Assembly (NCBI GenBank): GCA_020637775.1
Contig: JACKJV010000007.1
Span: 62,001-126,000, forward strand
Origin: Brucellaceae bacterium
GTDB lineage: Bacteria; Pseudomonadota; Alphaproteobacteria; Rhizobiales; Rhizobiaceae
Length of the DNA stretch: 64,000 bases
Direction: 5' to 3'
Shown here: positions 23,921-32,654 of the stretch, piece after piece
Layout of the letters: each line of letters starts with the position of its first letter
How positions within the stretch are numbered: position 1 is the first letter of the stretch
The notes under the pieces: model-generated
Told to the model about the DNA's origin: nothing
Database searches by the model: none
What the model saw: the letters and a program-made list of their open reading frames with translations, nothing else
Position numbers and translations under genes: made by a program

Positions 23921-24396
23921 TTCCGCACCTCGATCTCATGAATCTGCCAGACAGAGCGGGAAAAATATTTCTCGTTGTAGAGTTCCGGGTTCGTGTCGAA
24001 CGGATAGATCAGGAAGAGAGGCCCCTTCTCGCGGACGGTCATGTCCTTGCCGTTCATCGCCATCGCCAGCATGGAGGGCATTTCGGTTGCATCCTCCATC
24101 GGAATTTCCGCCGAATAGTCGTTCAGCGCTTTCAGGACCACGGTCTTGCCTTCGGCCCCGGCCGCTTTCAGGACTGCCGCAAGAAGGGGACCCTCAAAGG
24201 TCACCTGGCCTTCCGTCCAAGGCGTTTCCATGGTCGCGCTGCGCTGTTCAAGGGCGCGCAATTCGCCACGGTCGAATTCCACCGGTTCACCGGATGCCGT
24301 TCCGGTGACGGTCAGGATGATCGTATCGTCCGAGGCAAGGGCAAGGCCGGTGGTGGAGAGGAGCAGCATGAGCGCCGCGGCTATGGTCTTCATCAT
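23917..24396 (-). CDS. periplasmic SUOX-fold protein without cysteine
   Basis: A 159-residue secreted protein with a Sec signal peptide (about 1-21, cut near LALAS). The rest resembles the sulfite-oxidase/YedY-type molybdopterin-binding domain: the stretch [15 protein letters not shown] followed by [17 protein letters not shown] and the C-terminal [15 protein letters not shown]. True enzymes of that fold bind molybdenum through a cysteine, and this protein contains no cysteine at all, so it is unlikely to be a working oxidoreductase. It is coupled to the sensor kinase gene and may act as its periplasmic ligand-binding partner. That role is inference. Confidence 0.82.
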   Translation of the reverse strand: MMKTIAAALMLLLSTTGLALASDDTIILTVTGTASGEPVEFDRGELRALEQRSATMETPWTEGQVTFEGPLLAAVLKAAGAEGKTVVLKALNDYSAEIPMEDATEMPSMLAMAMNGKDMTVREKGPLFLIYPFDTNPELYNEKYFSRSVWQIHEIEVRK

Positions 24397-24985
24397 TCAT
24401 CCCTGGATCTGGTGCAGTCGCGCCAACGGCCCGAACGGCAATGCCCGCGCCTGCAATGCTTTGTCTCGGTTGCCCTGAAAGGCTGTTTTGGAACATTCCG
24501 GACGACGCCGGCCTGTGGCGGATGCCTTATGCTGTCACGCGCTGGTGACCCGCCACGTTGCCGGCATATGCCGAATGGTTTGAGGCCGCGTTGAAACGGA
24601 ACTCCGATTTTTCAACGTATTTTACTAATAGAGGATATTTCACACAGGACCGTGTGTTTTCGCCCTCGGATTGCCGAGCGGCCCCGAGCCGGGTTTTGCG
24701 CGAACCGAAAGCGAACCATGCGCTTGCGCCATCTCCACCTGTCCCTCCTGCCTTTTTGTTTTTAACCATGTTCTTGTCTTCCGGAATACAAATGCGCGCA
24801 TAACTTTTTTGCAAATAAGGATTCCTGCCTCTCCCGTTCTGCCGGCGAACGGCCGGCGCGCCCAGGTCTGGAGGGGAAACAAAAGGATATCCGACACTTG
24901 CAGCGCAAATCCGCGCCCATCTTCCCTTCCTGGATTCCGGGACTATCTTGTCTGCGCACGACAAGCATGGACCCGGGAGAGGACG
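24397..24985. other. 589-base noncoding interval
   Basis: This gap separates the SUOX-fold gene (minus) from yghU (plus). It holds AT-rich patches around 24590-24660 and 24755-24825, unlike its surroundings. An inverted repeat CTTGTC (24947-24952) / GACAAG (24960-24965), seven-base spacing, lies 21 bases before the yghU start and could be an operator. On the minus strand TTGCAA, 18 bases, TGTATT is promoter-like and precedes an 80-codon open frame at 24527-24769 that is not recognisable. No terminator or known RNA was seen. Confidence 0.4.
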
Positions 24986-25867
24986 ATGAACCAGCCGGAA
25001 GGCTACACTCCGCCAAAGGTATGGACCTGGAACAGCGAGAATGGCGGCCGATTCGCCAATATCAACCGCCCGGTCGCGGGGCCGACGCACGACAAGGACC
25101 TGCCGGTCGGCAAACACCCGTTGCAGCTTTATTCGCTGGCCACGCCGAATGGCGTGAAGGTCACCGTCATGCTGGAAGAACTGCTCGCCGCCGGCCATGC
25201 CGGCGCCGAATATGACGCCTGGCTTATCCGCATCAACGAAGGCGACCAGTTCTCAAGCGGATTCGTGTCCGTCAACCCGAACTCCAAGATCCCGGCCCTC
25301 GTCGACCGTTCAGGCGACAAGCCTGTTCGCGTTTTCGAGTCCGGGTCGATCCTGCTTTATCTGGCCGAGAAGTTCGGTGCATTTCTGCCGGCGAGCCACG
25401 CGGCGCGAACAGAGGCCCTGAACTGGCTGTTCTGGCAGATGGGATCGGCGCCCTATCTGGGCGGCGGTTTCGGCCATTTCTATGCCTATGCCCCCTTCAA
25501 GATCGAATATGCCATCGACCGGTTCACCATGGAGGTGAAACGCCAGCTCGATGTGCTCGACAGGCACCTGGCGGAAAACCGCTACATGGCCGGCGACGAC
25601 TATTCCATCGCCGACATGGCGATCTGGCCCTGGTACGGCAATCTCGTCGCAGGGCTGATCTATGACGATTCCGCCACCTTCATCGAGGCGCATACCTACG
25701 AAAACGTGATCCGCTGGCAAAAGGAGATCTGGGAGCGCCCGGCGGTCAGGCGCGGGCGCATGGTCAACCGCGCCTTCGGCAAGCCGGAGGAACAGCTTCA
25801 CGAACGGCACGACGCGACTGATTTCGACACGCAGACGCAGGACAAGATCGGCCCGAAGCAGGATTGA
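24986..25867 (+). CDS. yghU: glutathione S-transferase-like disulfide-bond oxidoreductase
   Basis: A 293-residue protein of the YghU/YfcG branch of glutathione S-transferases, which reduce disulfides using glutathione. The N-terminal thioredoxin-like domain shows LYSLATPNGVKVTVMLEELLAAG, the branch-specific active-site region, then NSKIPALVDR and ESGSILLYLAEKFG; the helical domain contains YSIADMAIWPW. The ATG at 24986 has a GAGAGGA ribosome site and gives the usual YghU N-terminus (YTPPKVWTW). Stand-alone gene with a long upstream region. Confidence 0.92.
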   Translation: MNQPEGYTPPKVWTWNSENGGRFANINRPVAGPTHDKDLPVGKHPLQLYSLATPNGVKVTVMLEELLAAGHAGAEYDAWLIRINEGDQFSSGFVSVNPNSKIPALVDRSGDKPVRVFESGSILLYLAEKFGAFLPASHAARTEALNWLFWQMGSAPYLGGGFGHFYAYAPFKIEYAIDRFTMEVKRQLDVLDRHLAENRYMAGDDYSIADMAIWPWYGNLVAGLIYDDSATFIEAHTYENVIRWQKEIWERPAVRRGRMVNRAFGKPEEQLHERHDATDFDTQTQDKIGPKQD

Positions 25868-25894
25868 CCCTCCGACAGGCTGCGTCGGCCGGAA

Positions 25895-26446
25895 TCATCG
25901 GCACGAGGCCGCGCCAAGGGCGGCATGCTCGATCGTTCCGTGCAGCGCTGCCGCTGCGCCCGCAGTGAGTTCGCAAGCCAGAAGGCGCGCCGGGTCGACC
26001 GGGCGCGGCATGACCACCTGGCCGAATGGCAATTGGCGAAAGCCAAGCGGCCCGTAATAGGGTTCGTCGCCGACCAGGACGACGACACCCGATCCCGCGG
26101 CCTTCGCCGCCTCCAGCGCAAGCGCCACCAGCCTCCGGCCCACGCCCTTGCTCTTCCACGCCGGCTTGACGGCCAGCGGGCCGAGCAGGTGGCCGCGGCC
26201 CCCGCCCGCGCGGATGGGCGTCATGCGCACCGACGCGATGATCTCGCCGCCATGGCAGGCGACAAAGGAAAGCGCCCTGTCATGGGCGCCGCCATCGCGG
26301 ATGGCCTGTGCGGCGCGGGCGAAACGCCCCGGTCCGAAAGCTTCGGCATTGATGGCTTCGATGGCATCGTCGTGAGACGGGTCTTCCGGCAGATAGGCAA
26401 GATCAAGCGTGGTCATGAAGGTCATCCGGTCGTCGAGCGGTCGCAT
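25895..26446 (-). CDS. GNAT-family N-acetyltransferase
   Basis: A 183-residue acetyltransferase of the YhbS-like branch. The acetyl-CoA-binding segment is LLGPLAVKPAWKSKGVGRRLVALALEAAKAAG, followed by VVVLVGDEPYYGPLGFRQL. The acceptor is unknown. Three nearby ATG codons (26446, 26425, 26416) are possible starts and none has a strong ribosome site; the longest reasonable one is given. It converges with yghU (27 bases between stops). Confidence 0.87.
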   Translation of the reverse strand: MRPLDDRMTFMTTLDLAYLPEDPSHDDAIEAINAEAFGPGRFARAAQAIRDGGAHDRALSFVACHGGEIIASVRMTPIRAGGGRGHLLGPLAVKPAWKSKGVGRRLVALALEAAKAAGSGVVVLVGDEPYYGPLGFRQLPFGQVVMPRPVDPARLLACELTAGAAAALHGTIEHAALGAASCR

Positions 26447-26685
26447 GGCAGGATTTCGCGCATGCGGGTTAGGCAGCCTGAAGTTCAGGCGCGGGCTCGT
26501 CGTCGGATGATGCAATGGGACACGGAATTTCCCCTCGGCGCGTCTCTTGACTGTCCGCTAGCCGATCCCGGGCGCATTGTCCAGCGCAGTTTGCCGGCCC
26601 GCCAACAGACTGTTCAGGCCTTCGGGGCTTCCCAACCGGCCTGTGCCGCGCCAATTGACGAGGGAAAGCAGGAAAGGACGAAACA

Positions 26686-27693
26686 ATGGGTTTGCTTGTC
26701 GACGGCCAATGGCAGGACAAATGGTATGACACGAAGTCCACCGGCGGGCGTTTCGAGCGCCAGGAATCGCAGCTTCGCAACTGGGTCACGCCGGATGGAG
26801 AGCCGGGCCCGTCCGGCGAAGGCGGGTTCAGGGCCGAGCCGGGCCGGTATCATCTTTACGTTTCGCTGGCCTGCCCCTGGGCCCACCGCACGCTGATCAT
26901 GCGCAGGCTGAAGAAGCTGGAGCATGTCATCTCGGTCGACGTCGTCCATTGGCTGATGGCGGAGAACGGCTGGGAATTCGCGACCGGGCAAGGCGCGACC
27001 GGGGACACGCTGTATGGCCATGACTTCCTGCATCAGATCTACACGAAAAACCGGCCTGACTATTCCGGCCGCGTCACCGTCCCCGTGCTCTGGGACCGCA
27101 AACGCGAGCGCATCGTTTCCAATGAATCGGCGGAGATCATCCGGATGCTGAATTCCGCCTTCGACGAATGGGGCGACGCATCGCTGGATTTCTATCCGGA
27201 AAGCCTGCGCGAGGACATCGACGCCATCAACGCCACCGTCTACGACAATGTCAACAATGGCGTTTACAAGGCCGGCTTCGCCACGTCCGAAGACGCCTAT
27301 GAGGAAGCGTTTGACGCGCTCTTTTCAACGCTGGACGATCTGGAAGAGCGCCTGGGTCAAGGCCGCTATCTCGTCGGCAACCGGCTGACCGAGGCGGACT
27401 GGCGCCTGTTCACCACGCTGGTCCGGTTCGACCCGGTCTATGTTGGCCATTTCAAGTGCAATCTGCGCCGGATCGCCGACTACCCGAACCTGTCGAACTA
27501 CCTGCGCGACCTCTACCAGGTGCCGGGCGTGGCCGAAACGGTCGATCTTCACCACATCAAGAACCACTACTACCGGTCGCACGAAACGCTGAACCCGGGC
27601 GGCATCGTTCCCAAGGGGCCGGCGCTCGCCTATGACGCCCCCCATGACCGTGGCCGCTTCGGCCAGTCCGCACCTACCAGAATGGCGATCTGA
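26686..27693 (+). CDS. yqjG: glutathionyl-hydroquinone reductase
   Basis: Xi-class glutathione transferase that removes glutathione from glutathionyl-hydroquinones. The 335-residue length fits the family. The catalytic cysteine lies in SLACPWAHRTLIMRRLK (about residues 60-76), and the helical domain carries the family blocks SNESAEIIRMLN, NNGVYKAGFA and EADWRLFTTLVRFDPVYVGHFKCN. The ATG has a GAAAGGA ribosome site. Its 3' end overlaps the end of the opposite-strand Nudix gene by 20 bases. Confidence 0.94.
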   Translation: MGLLVDGQWQDKWYDTKSTGGRFERQESQLRNWVTPDGEPGPSGEGGFRAEPGRYHLYVSLACPWAHRTLIMRRLKKLEHVISVDVVHWLMAENGWEFATGQGATGDTLYGHDFLHQIYTKNRPDYSGRVTVPVLWDRKRERIVSNESAEIIRMLNSAFDEWGDASLDFYPESLREDIDAINATVYDNVNNGVYKAGFATSEDAYEEAFDALFSTLDDLEERLGQGRYLVGNRLTEADWRLFTTLVRFDPVYVGHFKCNLRRIADYPNLSNYLRDLYQVPGVAETVDLHHIKNHYYRSHETLNPGGIVPKGPALAYDAPHDRGRFGQSAPTRMAI

Positions 27694-28153
27694 CGGCGCT
27701 GCCGAAAACCTCCTCCAGACGCGCCCGGGTGGCGCGCGTGGTTTCCTCCGGAAGATTGTCGAGGGCGAAGAAGCCGGTTTCCGCGATCTCATGGTCGCGC
27801 CCGCGCGGCCCGACCTGTTCAAAGGTGTCGACCAGGTAGAGCGCCACATGATCGCGCCGGCTGGCAAGCCGGTTGAAGTGGAACGAGACCAGACGCGCGG
27901 GGCCTGTGAGCCGGATATTGCCTTCCTCCGCCAGTTCACGCGCCAGCGCCTGATCGGCGGATTCGCCCGGCTCCACGCCGCCGCCGGGCAATTGCCAGCC
28001 TGGCACATAGGTATGGCGCACGAGGAAGACCGATCCGCGCGCACCGTCATGCACGATGGCGCGCACACCCAGCGTCATCGGCCTGGCCAGCAGGAAGAAG
28101 AGGTGAAACAGCCGGATGCGCCAGCGCGTCTTGCCTGCGCCTTCAGGCATCAT
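27674..28153 (-). CDS. Nudix hydrolase
   Basis: A 159-residue Nudix protein. The Nudix box reads GGGVEPGESADQALARELAEEG, with the REx2EE metal-binding core. The N-terminus has a hydrophobic LFHLFFLLARPMTLGV stretch, which may be an amphipathic or membrane-contacting helix. Substrate unknown. It is divergent from the metallophosphoesterase gene (53 bases between starts) and convergent with yqjG, sharing 20 bases at the 3' ends. Confidence 0.88.
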   Translation of the reverse strand: MMPEGAGKTRWRIRLFHLFFLLARPMTLGVRAIVHDGARGSVFLVRHTYVPGWQLPGGGVEPGESADQALARELAEEGNIRLTGPARLVSFHFNRLASRRDHVALYLVDTFEQVGPRGRDHEIAETGFFALDNLPEETTRATRARLEEVFGSAVRSPFW

Positions 28154-28206
28154 GCTTTGCGCCCGGCGGCTGGAAAGGCAACCGGCTTTCGCCTAAGAAA
28201 AGAACC

Positions 28207-29109
28207 ATGTTCCGTCTCGCTCATCTCTCCGATGTCCATCTGGGCCCCCTTCCGCCGGTCCGCTATCGCGAACTCGTGTCCAAGCGCATTACCGGCTATG
28301 TCAACTGGCATCGCAACCGCAGCCGCAATCTCGGGGACGATGTATTGTCGCGATTGTGCGACGACATGCTCGCCCAAGAGCCCGACCACATTGCCCTGAC
28401 CGGCGATCTCGTCAATCTGGCGCTGGATGCCGAGATCGAGGCCGCTCGCCTCTGGCTGCAAGCCTTTGCCCCTGCCGGCCAGGCGTCCGTGGTTCCCGGC
28501 AACCATGATGCCTATGTCCCCGGCGCGCTGGAAAAGGCCTGCCATGCCTGGAGTCCGTGGATGACCGGCGACGGCGTCAACGCCCCCGTCACCCGGAAAT
28601 CCTTTCCCTATCTGAGGGTTCGCGGCCCGGTGGCGCTGATCGGCGTATCTTCCGCCGTCGCCACGGCACCGTTTCTGGCCAGCGGCGAATTCAGCGGCAA
28701 GCAGGCGCGAAAGCTGGCCCCGATCCTCGAGGAGGCCGGCGAACGCGGCTTGTACCGGGTCATCATGATCCATCACCCGCCGCTGCGCGGTGCCGCGTCG
28801 CCCTACAAGCGGCTCTACGGCATTCGCCGTTTCCAGAAGACGGTTCTCGAGCACGGCGCGGAACTGGTGCTGCACGGTCATACCCACCTGCCGACACTGG
28901 GCCACATTCGCGGCGATGGCCGCGTCATTCCGGTGGCCGGCGTGCCGGCCGGCGGCCAGGGCCTGAACGGCCACAAGCCGGCCGCGGGCTATTCCCTGTT
29001 CGAGATCGATGGCGGCCCCGGCGCCTGGACAACCACCATGCGCCGGCGTGCGCTGACAGGCCAAACGCTCGGTTTCAAGGACGTCGAACACCGGAACCTG
29101 GACGAATAA
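28207..29109 (+). CDS. calcineurin-like metallophosphoesterase
   Basis: A 300-residue phosphoesterase with all metal-binding motifs of the calcineurin fold in order: DVHLG (9-13), TGDLVN, PGNHDAY, IMIHHPPL and LHGHTHLP. The spacing suits a bimetal enzyme acting on a phosphomonoester or diester, perhaps a nucleotide or lipid; the substrate cannot be read from sequence. The ATG is preceded by AAGAAAAG. It converges with the next membrane-protein gene, 18 bases apart. Confidence 0.9.
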   Translation: MFRLAHLSDVHLGPLPPVRYRELVSKRITGYVNWHRNRSRNLGDDVLSRLCDDMLAQEPDHIALTGDLVNLALDAEIEAARLWLQAFAPAGQASVVPGNHDAYVPGALEKACHAWSPWMTGDGVNAPVTRKSFPYLRVRGPVALIGVSSAVATAPFLASGEFSGKQARKLAPILEEAGERGLYRVIMIHHPPLRGAASPYKRLYGIRRFQKTVLEHGAELVLHGHTHLPTLGHIRGDGRVIPVAGVPAGGQGLNGHKPAAGYSLFEIDGGPGAWTTTMRRRALTGQTLGFKDVEHRNLDE

Positions 29110-29127
29110 CGGCTCGCTCGCGCCCCA

Positions 29128-29739
29128 TCAGTTCCAGAAGTCGAACCCCAGCGCGGCGAGCCGGTCCCATAGGAGCGCGATCAGCATGCCACCGCCGGCG
29201 AGCGCACCGAGCAGGAAAATCATCAAGCCTTCCAGGAAGCCGCTTCCCCGGGCGCCTTTTTCGGGCTCACTCGTCTCGGCCGGCGCGCCATGCCTCACCG
29301 GCGTCACGTCGCCTTCCATCATGCGCTGCTTCTCGACAATACGTTCGCCGATATAGCGGGCCACGTGATCGGCGACGACGGTGACGTCCCCGCTTTCGGA
29401 AAGCACGACGCGGCCAAGCCTCGTATCCTTCATGAAACGGTAGGTCCGCTTGTCACGGCCCATCGTGACATGCGCCGTGGCATCGATCCAGAAACGCGGT
29501 TGCAACCCGGAAGACAGCGCCAGGTCGAACTGGTCATCCTCCGCGGGGATGTCGTCGAGCAGGGGCTGCAATTCCTGAACCAGCAATTCCAGCCGCATGG
29601 CCTGCGTCTCGCGCAGTTCCACCACCACGTCATCGCGATCGGCGTGATCGTTCTTCACGATGCGGATCACGTCGGACAGCTTGCGCATGCTGCTGCCCGT
29701 TTCCGTTGCCGGCATCTTGCCTGTCTGTTTTTCTGCCAT
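29128..29739 (-). CDS. conserved hypothetical protein with C-terminal membrane helix
   Basis: A 203-residue protein not recognised from a named family. Residues 18-160 form a soluble domain, with a mixed helix/strand middle (FWIDATAHVTMGRDKRTYRFMKDTRLGRVVLSES). A short linker leads to one strongly hydrophobic helix (GLMIFLLGALAGGGMLIALLW, about 171-191), so it is probably a tail-anchored inner-membrane protein facing the cytoplasm. No signal peptide or cysteines. The ATG at 29739 is the first plausible start. Confidence 0.75.
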   Translation of the reverse strand: MAEKQTGKMPATETGSSMRKLSDVIRIVKNDHADRDDVVVELRETQAMRLELLVQELQPLLDDIPAEDDQFDLALSSGLQPRFWIDATAHVTMGRDKRTYRFMKDTRLGRVVLSESGDVTVVADHVARYIGERIVEKQRMMEGDVTPVRHGAPAETSEPEKGARGSGFLEGLMIFLLGALAGGGMLIALLWDRLAALGFDFWN

Positions 29740-29884
29740 GATGCAACCTGCGCTTTGACCAGGCCCGATGGTTAACAGGAGCTTGACGCAAAAGCACGGC
29801 AAAAAGAAGAAGGGCCGCCGCCGCTATCCCCAAGCCTGTGAATTCCGGCCGCCACCAGTCACCCCGCCGCCATGGCCCGGGCCG

Positions 29885-30643
29885 TCAGCGCGCATTCTCC
29901 GAAATCAGCCGGATGACGGCGTCGGTTTGCTCGTCGATCAGCATGTGGCCGGTGCCAGCGAACAGGTGCAGGGCGAAGAGCGGCGGCAGATCCCGGGTCT
30001 GGCTTGATGGCAAGACGCGGTCTTCGGTGCCCCAGATCACCTTGACCGGCATCGGCAGGGCTGCCAGCGCGTCGCGCGGGATGGCACCCTGGATACCGTC
30101 GCGGGTCATGCGCGCGGCAATATCCGTCAGCATGGCCCGTTGGCCGTCGCGCGCGCGCAATTCGGCCAGTTTGTCGAGCGCTCCCCCGTTGACCGGGTTG
30201 CGATAGCCGACCATCTCCTCAAGACAGGGCAGCAGGTCCTCGCGGCTCACGGCCTGCGCATAGCGGATCAGGAGGCGGATGTTGATTTCCGGCCCGAACC
30301 CGCCGGGTGCAAGAAGCGTCAGCGAGGCGACCCTGTCCGGCGCGGCCATGGCGATCAGCGCCGCGATTGCACCGCCCATCGAATGGCCGGCGAGATGAAA
30401 ACGGGAGATCCCCTGCCCGTCCATGTGGTCGAGCACCGCCTGCACCGCGACTTTCACCGGACCGGCGCCCGGATAGGTGAGCGAAAGGCCATGCCCCGGC
30501 AAATCCGGCGTCAGGACGAGCCGCCTGGCCGCCAGCGCCGCTGCAACCGGCTCCCAGACATGATGCGATCCGCCAAAGCCATGCAACAGCACGAGCGGCT
30601 CCCCGCCTTCGCCGCGCCGCACGCAAAACAGGTTCTCGCTCAT
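29885..30643 (-). CDS. alpha/beta hydrolase
   Basis: A 252-residue alpha/beta-hydrolase. The oxyanion region is LLHGFGGSHHVW (19-30), the nucleophile elbow is AGHSMGG (Ser near 94), and the end carries an acid in WGTEDRVLP and the catalytic His in GTGHMLIDEQ. Closest in feel to PcaD/esterase-like hydrolases, but the substrate is not defined. It lies just downstream of leuA beyond a terminator, so is probably separately transcribed. Confidence 0.9.
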   Translation of the reverse strand: MSENLFCVRRGEGGEPLVLLHGFGGSHHVWEPVAAALAARRLVLTPDLPGHGLSLTYPGAGPVKVAVQAVLDHMDGQGISRFHLAGHSMGGAIAALIAMAAPDRVASLTLLAPGGFGPEINIRLLIRYAQAVSREDLLPCLEEMVGYRNPVNGGALDKLAELRARDGQRAMLTDIAARMTRDGIQGAIPRDALAALPMPVKVIWGTEDRVLPSSQTRDLPPLFALHLFAGTGHMLIDEQTDAVIRLISENAR

Positions 30644-30663
30644 TTCTCTTGTTCCCTCCCAGG

Positions 30664-30693
30664 AAAAGGCCCGCCGGCACGGACCGGCGGGCC
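30664..30693 (-). terminator. rho-independent terminator of leuA
   Basis: A perfect 10-bp stem (GGCCCGCCGG at 30668-30677, CCGGCGGGCC at 30684-30693, six-base loop) is followed on the minus strand by TTTTCC. It lies 17 bases after the leuA stop. Confidence 0.85.
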
Positions 30694-30710
30694 AGGCACG
30701 TGTTCGGTCC

Positions 30711-32417
30711 TCAATACCCGGAAAGGATGCGGTTGGCCGCCGAGACGATGGCGTTCAGCGATGCCGTGACGATGTTGGTGTTGATGCCGACACCGAACAG
30801 CTTGCCGCCCGGATGCTCCATTTCCATGTAGCAGACGGCCGACGCGTTCGAGCCGGAATGCAGCGAATGCTCCGAATAGTCCACCACCGACATGGCCACG
30901 CCGAGATGCTTGGACAGCGCATCGACGAACCCGTCGATCGGCCCGGTGCCCCGGCCGGAAATGGTCACTTCCTTGCCGTCGTCCAGGATCGTCGCCTCCA
31001 GGATACGCTCACCCTTTGCCGCCGGGTCGGGGAAGGTGTGGTGATCGACGAACTTGAGGCGCGCGCCCGGCTGCTCGACATAACGCTCGATGAACCGCTC
31101 GTGGATGCGCTTGGACGGCAGTTCCCGGCCTTCCCGGTCGGTGATGTCCTGGATGTCCTCGCGGAACTCGACCTGCAGGTTGCGCGGCAGGTTGAACCCG
31201 TAATCGGCCTGCAGGATATAGGCGATCCCGCCCTTGCCCGACTGCGAATTGATCCGGATGATCGCCTCGTAGCTGCGGCCCACGTCCTGCGGGTCGATCG
31301 GCAGGTACGGCACTTCCCATTGCGGCTTGTTGGCCTGCTTGATGGCCTTCATGCCCTTGTTGATGGCGTCCTGGTGCGAGCCGGAAAAGGCGGTGTAGAC
31401 CAGCTCGCCCACGTAGGGGTGGCGCTCGGGAATGCGCAACTGGTTGGAATATTCGTAGACATCCTTGATGCGGTTGATGTCGCGGCAATCCAGTTCCGGA
31501 TCCACGCCCTGCGTGTACATGTTGAGCGCCAGCGTCACGATATCGACATTACCGGTGCGCTCGCCATTGCCGAACAGCGTGCCTTCGACCCGGTCGGCGC
31601 CGGCCATCAGGCCCAGTTCGGTGGCGGCGATGCCGGTGCCGCGGTCGTTGTGCGGATGCAGCGACAGGATGATGTTTTCCCGGTTGTCGAGATTGCGGCT
31701 CATCCACTCGATCTGGTCGGCATAGATGTTGGGCGTGGCCATCTCGACCGTTGCCGGCAGGTTGATGATCAACTTGTTGTCGGCTGTCGGCTGCACGATC
31801 TCGGTGACCGCGTTGCAGATTTCCAGCGCCACCTCCAGTTCGGTTCCGGTGAAGCTTTCCGGCGAATACTGAAACCGGTAGCCGCCGCCCGCCTTGGCCG
31901 CCATGTCGGTGATCATCCTGGCCGCATCGACGGCGATCTGCTTGATGCCGGCCACGTCCTTGGCGAAGACCACCCGGCGCTGCAATTCCGAGGTGGAATT
32001 GTAGAAATGGATGATCGGACGCCTGGCGCCTTCCAGCGCCTCGAACGTGCGCGTGATCAGTTCCGGCCGGCACTGCACAAGCACCTGCAACGACACGTCG
32101 TCCGGCACGTTTCCTTCCTCGACGCACCAGCGCGCGAAGTCGAAATCCGTCTGCGAGGCCGACGGGAAGCCGATCTCGATTTCCTTGAAACCCATGTCGA
32201 TGAGCAACTGGAACATGCGCGCCTTGCGGTCATGGCCCATCGGGTCGATCAGCGCCTGGTTGCCGTCACGAAGATCGACCGAACACCAGATCGGCGCCTT
32301 CTCGATCCGCTTGGAGGGCCATGTGCGGTCAGTGAGGTTGACCTGCGGATAGGGCTGGTACTTGACCGCGGCATCGGACATGCCGGTCTTGCTCGACGGG
32401 GGAGTCATATCGTTCAT
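30711..32417 (-). CDS. leuA: 2-isopropylmalate synthase
   Basis: First committed enzyme of leucine synthesis: acetyl-CoA + 2-ketoisovalerate to 2-isopropylmalate. The 568-residue protein belongs to the longer LeuA type. The catalytic TIM barrel begins SVDLRDGNQALIDPMGHDRK, contains LSLHPHNDRGTG (metal-binding HxH type), and is followed by a C-terminal regulatory domain (from about 440), ending FGVGINTNIVTASLNAIVSAANRILSGY. Leucine feedback through that domain is known for the family. The gene is preceded by a leucine-rich leader and alternative hairpins, so transcription attenuation is likely too. Confidence 0.96.
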   Translation of the reverse strand: MNDMTPPSSKTGMSDAAVKYQPYPQVNLTDRTWPSKRIEKAPIWCSVDLRDGNQALIDPMGHDRKARMFQLLIDMGFKEIEIGFPSASQTDFDFARWCVEEGNVPDDVSLQVLVQCRPELITRTFEALEGARRPIIHFYNSTSELQRRVVFAKDVAGIKQIAVDAARMITDMAAKAGGGYRFQYSPESFTGTELEVALEICNAVTEIVQPTADNKLIINLPATVEMATPNIYADQIEWMSRNLDNRENIILSLHPHNDRGTGIAATELGLMAGADRVEGTLFGNGERTGNVDIVTLALNMYTQGVDPELDCRDINRIKDVYEYSNQLRIPERHPYVGELVYTAFSGSHQDAINKGMKAIKQANKPQWEVPYLPIDPQDVGRSYEAIIRINSQSGKGGIAYILQADYGFNLPRNLQVEFREDIQDITDREGRELPSKRIHERFIERYVEQPGARLKFVDHHTFPDPAAKGERILEATILDDGKEVTISGRGTGPIDGFVDALSKHLGVAMSVVDYSEHSLHSGSNASAVCYMEMEHPGGKLFGVGINTNIVTASLNAIVSAANRILSGY

Positions 32418-32503
32418 TGTCAGCTTCTCTTTCCGGCGCCAGAACTGGCCTCAGGGCCTTGCAGGCGCGTGTTTTGGGCGATTTTTTTCAGGATGTAAAC
32501 GGC

Positions 32504-32561
32504 GAGGAGCGGAGCCTTGGCGGCAAATCGGCCGCCAGGCGCTCCTCAGCGAACCTGGCGG
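32504..32561 (-). promoter_or_regulatory. leuA attenuator: mutually exclusive hairpins
   Basis: In the minus-strand RNA the end of the leader reading frame contains CCGCCAGG (complement of 32554-32561), which can pair with CCUGGCGG (complement of 32532-32539). That blocks the larger downstream hairpin formed by GAGGAGC..GCC.UGGCGGC and its partner (32504-32547, stem about 17 bp with small bulges). A ribosome stalled at the leucine run would favour the first pairing. Unlike a classic terminator, the larger hairpin is not followed by U residues, so termination may need Rho or another factor. Confidence 0.65.
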
Positions 32562-32647
32562 ACGCCGCTAAGAAGCAGAAGGCCGGGCAGGCCCGTGGCG
32601 CCGGAGGCGCGGACGTGAGCGGAGTGCTGGGCCTGTTTCGAGTTCAT
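32546..32647 (-). CDS. leuL: leucine-rich leader peptide of leuA
   Basis: A 33-codon frame upstream of leuA, starting ATG at 32647. Its sequence includes the run LPGLLLLSGV near residues 20-29: five leucines within seven codons (CTG, CTT, CTG, CTT, CTT). The stop codon lies at the foot of the attenuator hairpin, 128 bases before leuA. The promoter places the transcript start on or next to the A of this ATG, so it has no ribosome site and would be translated as a leaderless mRNA. Too short for ordinary gene finding. Confidence 0.8.
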   Translation of the reverse strand: MNSKQAQHSAHVRASGATGLPGLLLLSGVRQVR

Positions 32648-32654
32648 GGCACTG

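Noticed and set aside
21833-23941. A plus-strand open frame of 702 codons opposite the hybrid kinase
   Set aside because: Shadow of the kinase; all kinase motifs are intact on the minus strand.
24527-24769. An 80-codon minus-strand frame with a GGAAGA site in the gap before yghU
   Set aside because: No recognisable family, and codon choice (CTA, TTA, GTA) is unlike that of neighbours; kept only as a possibility within the gap.
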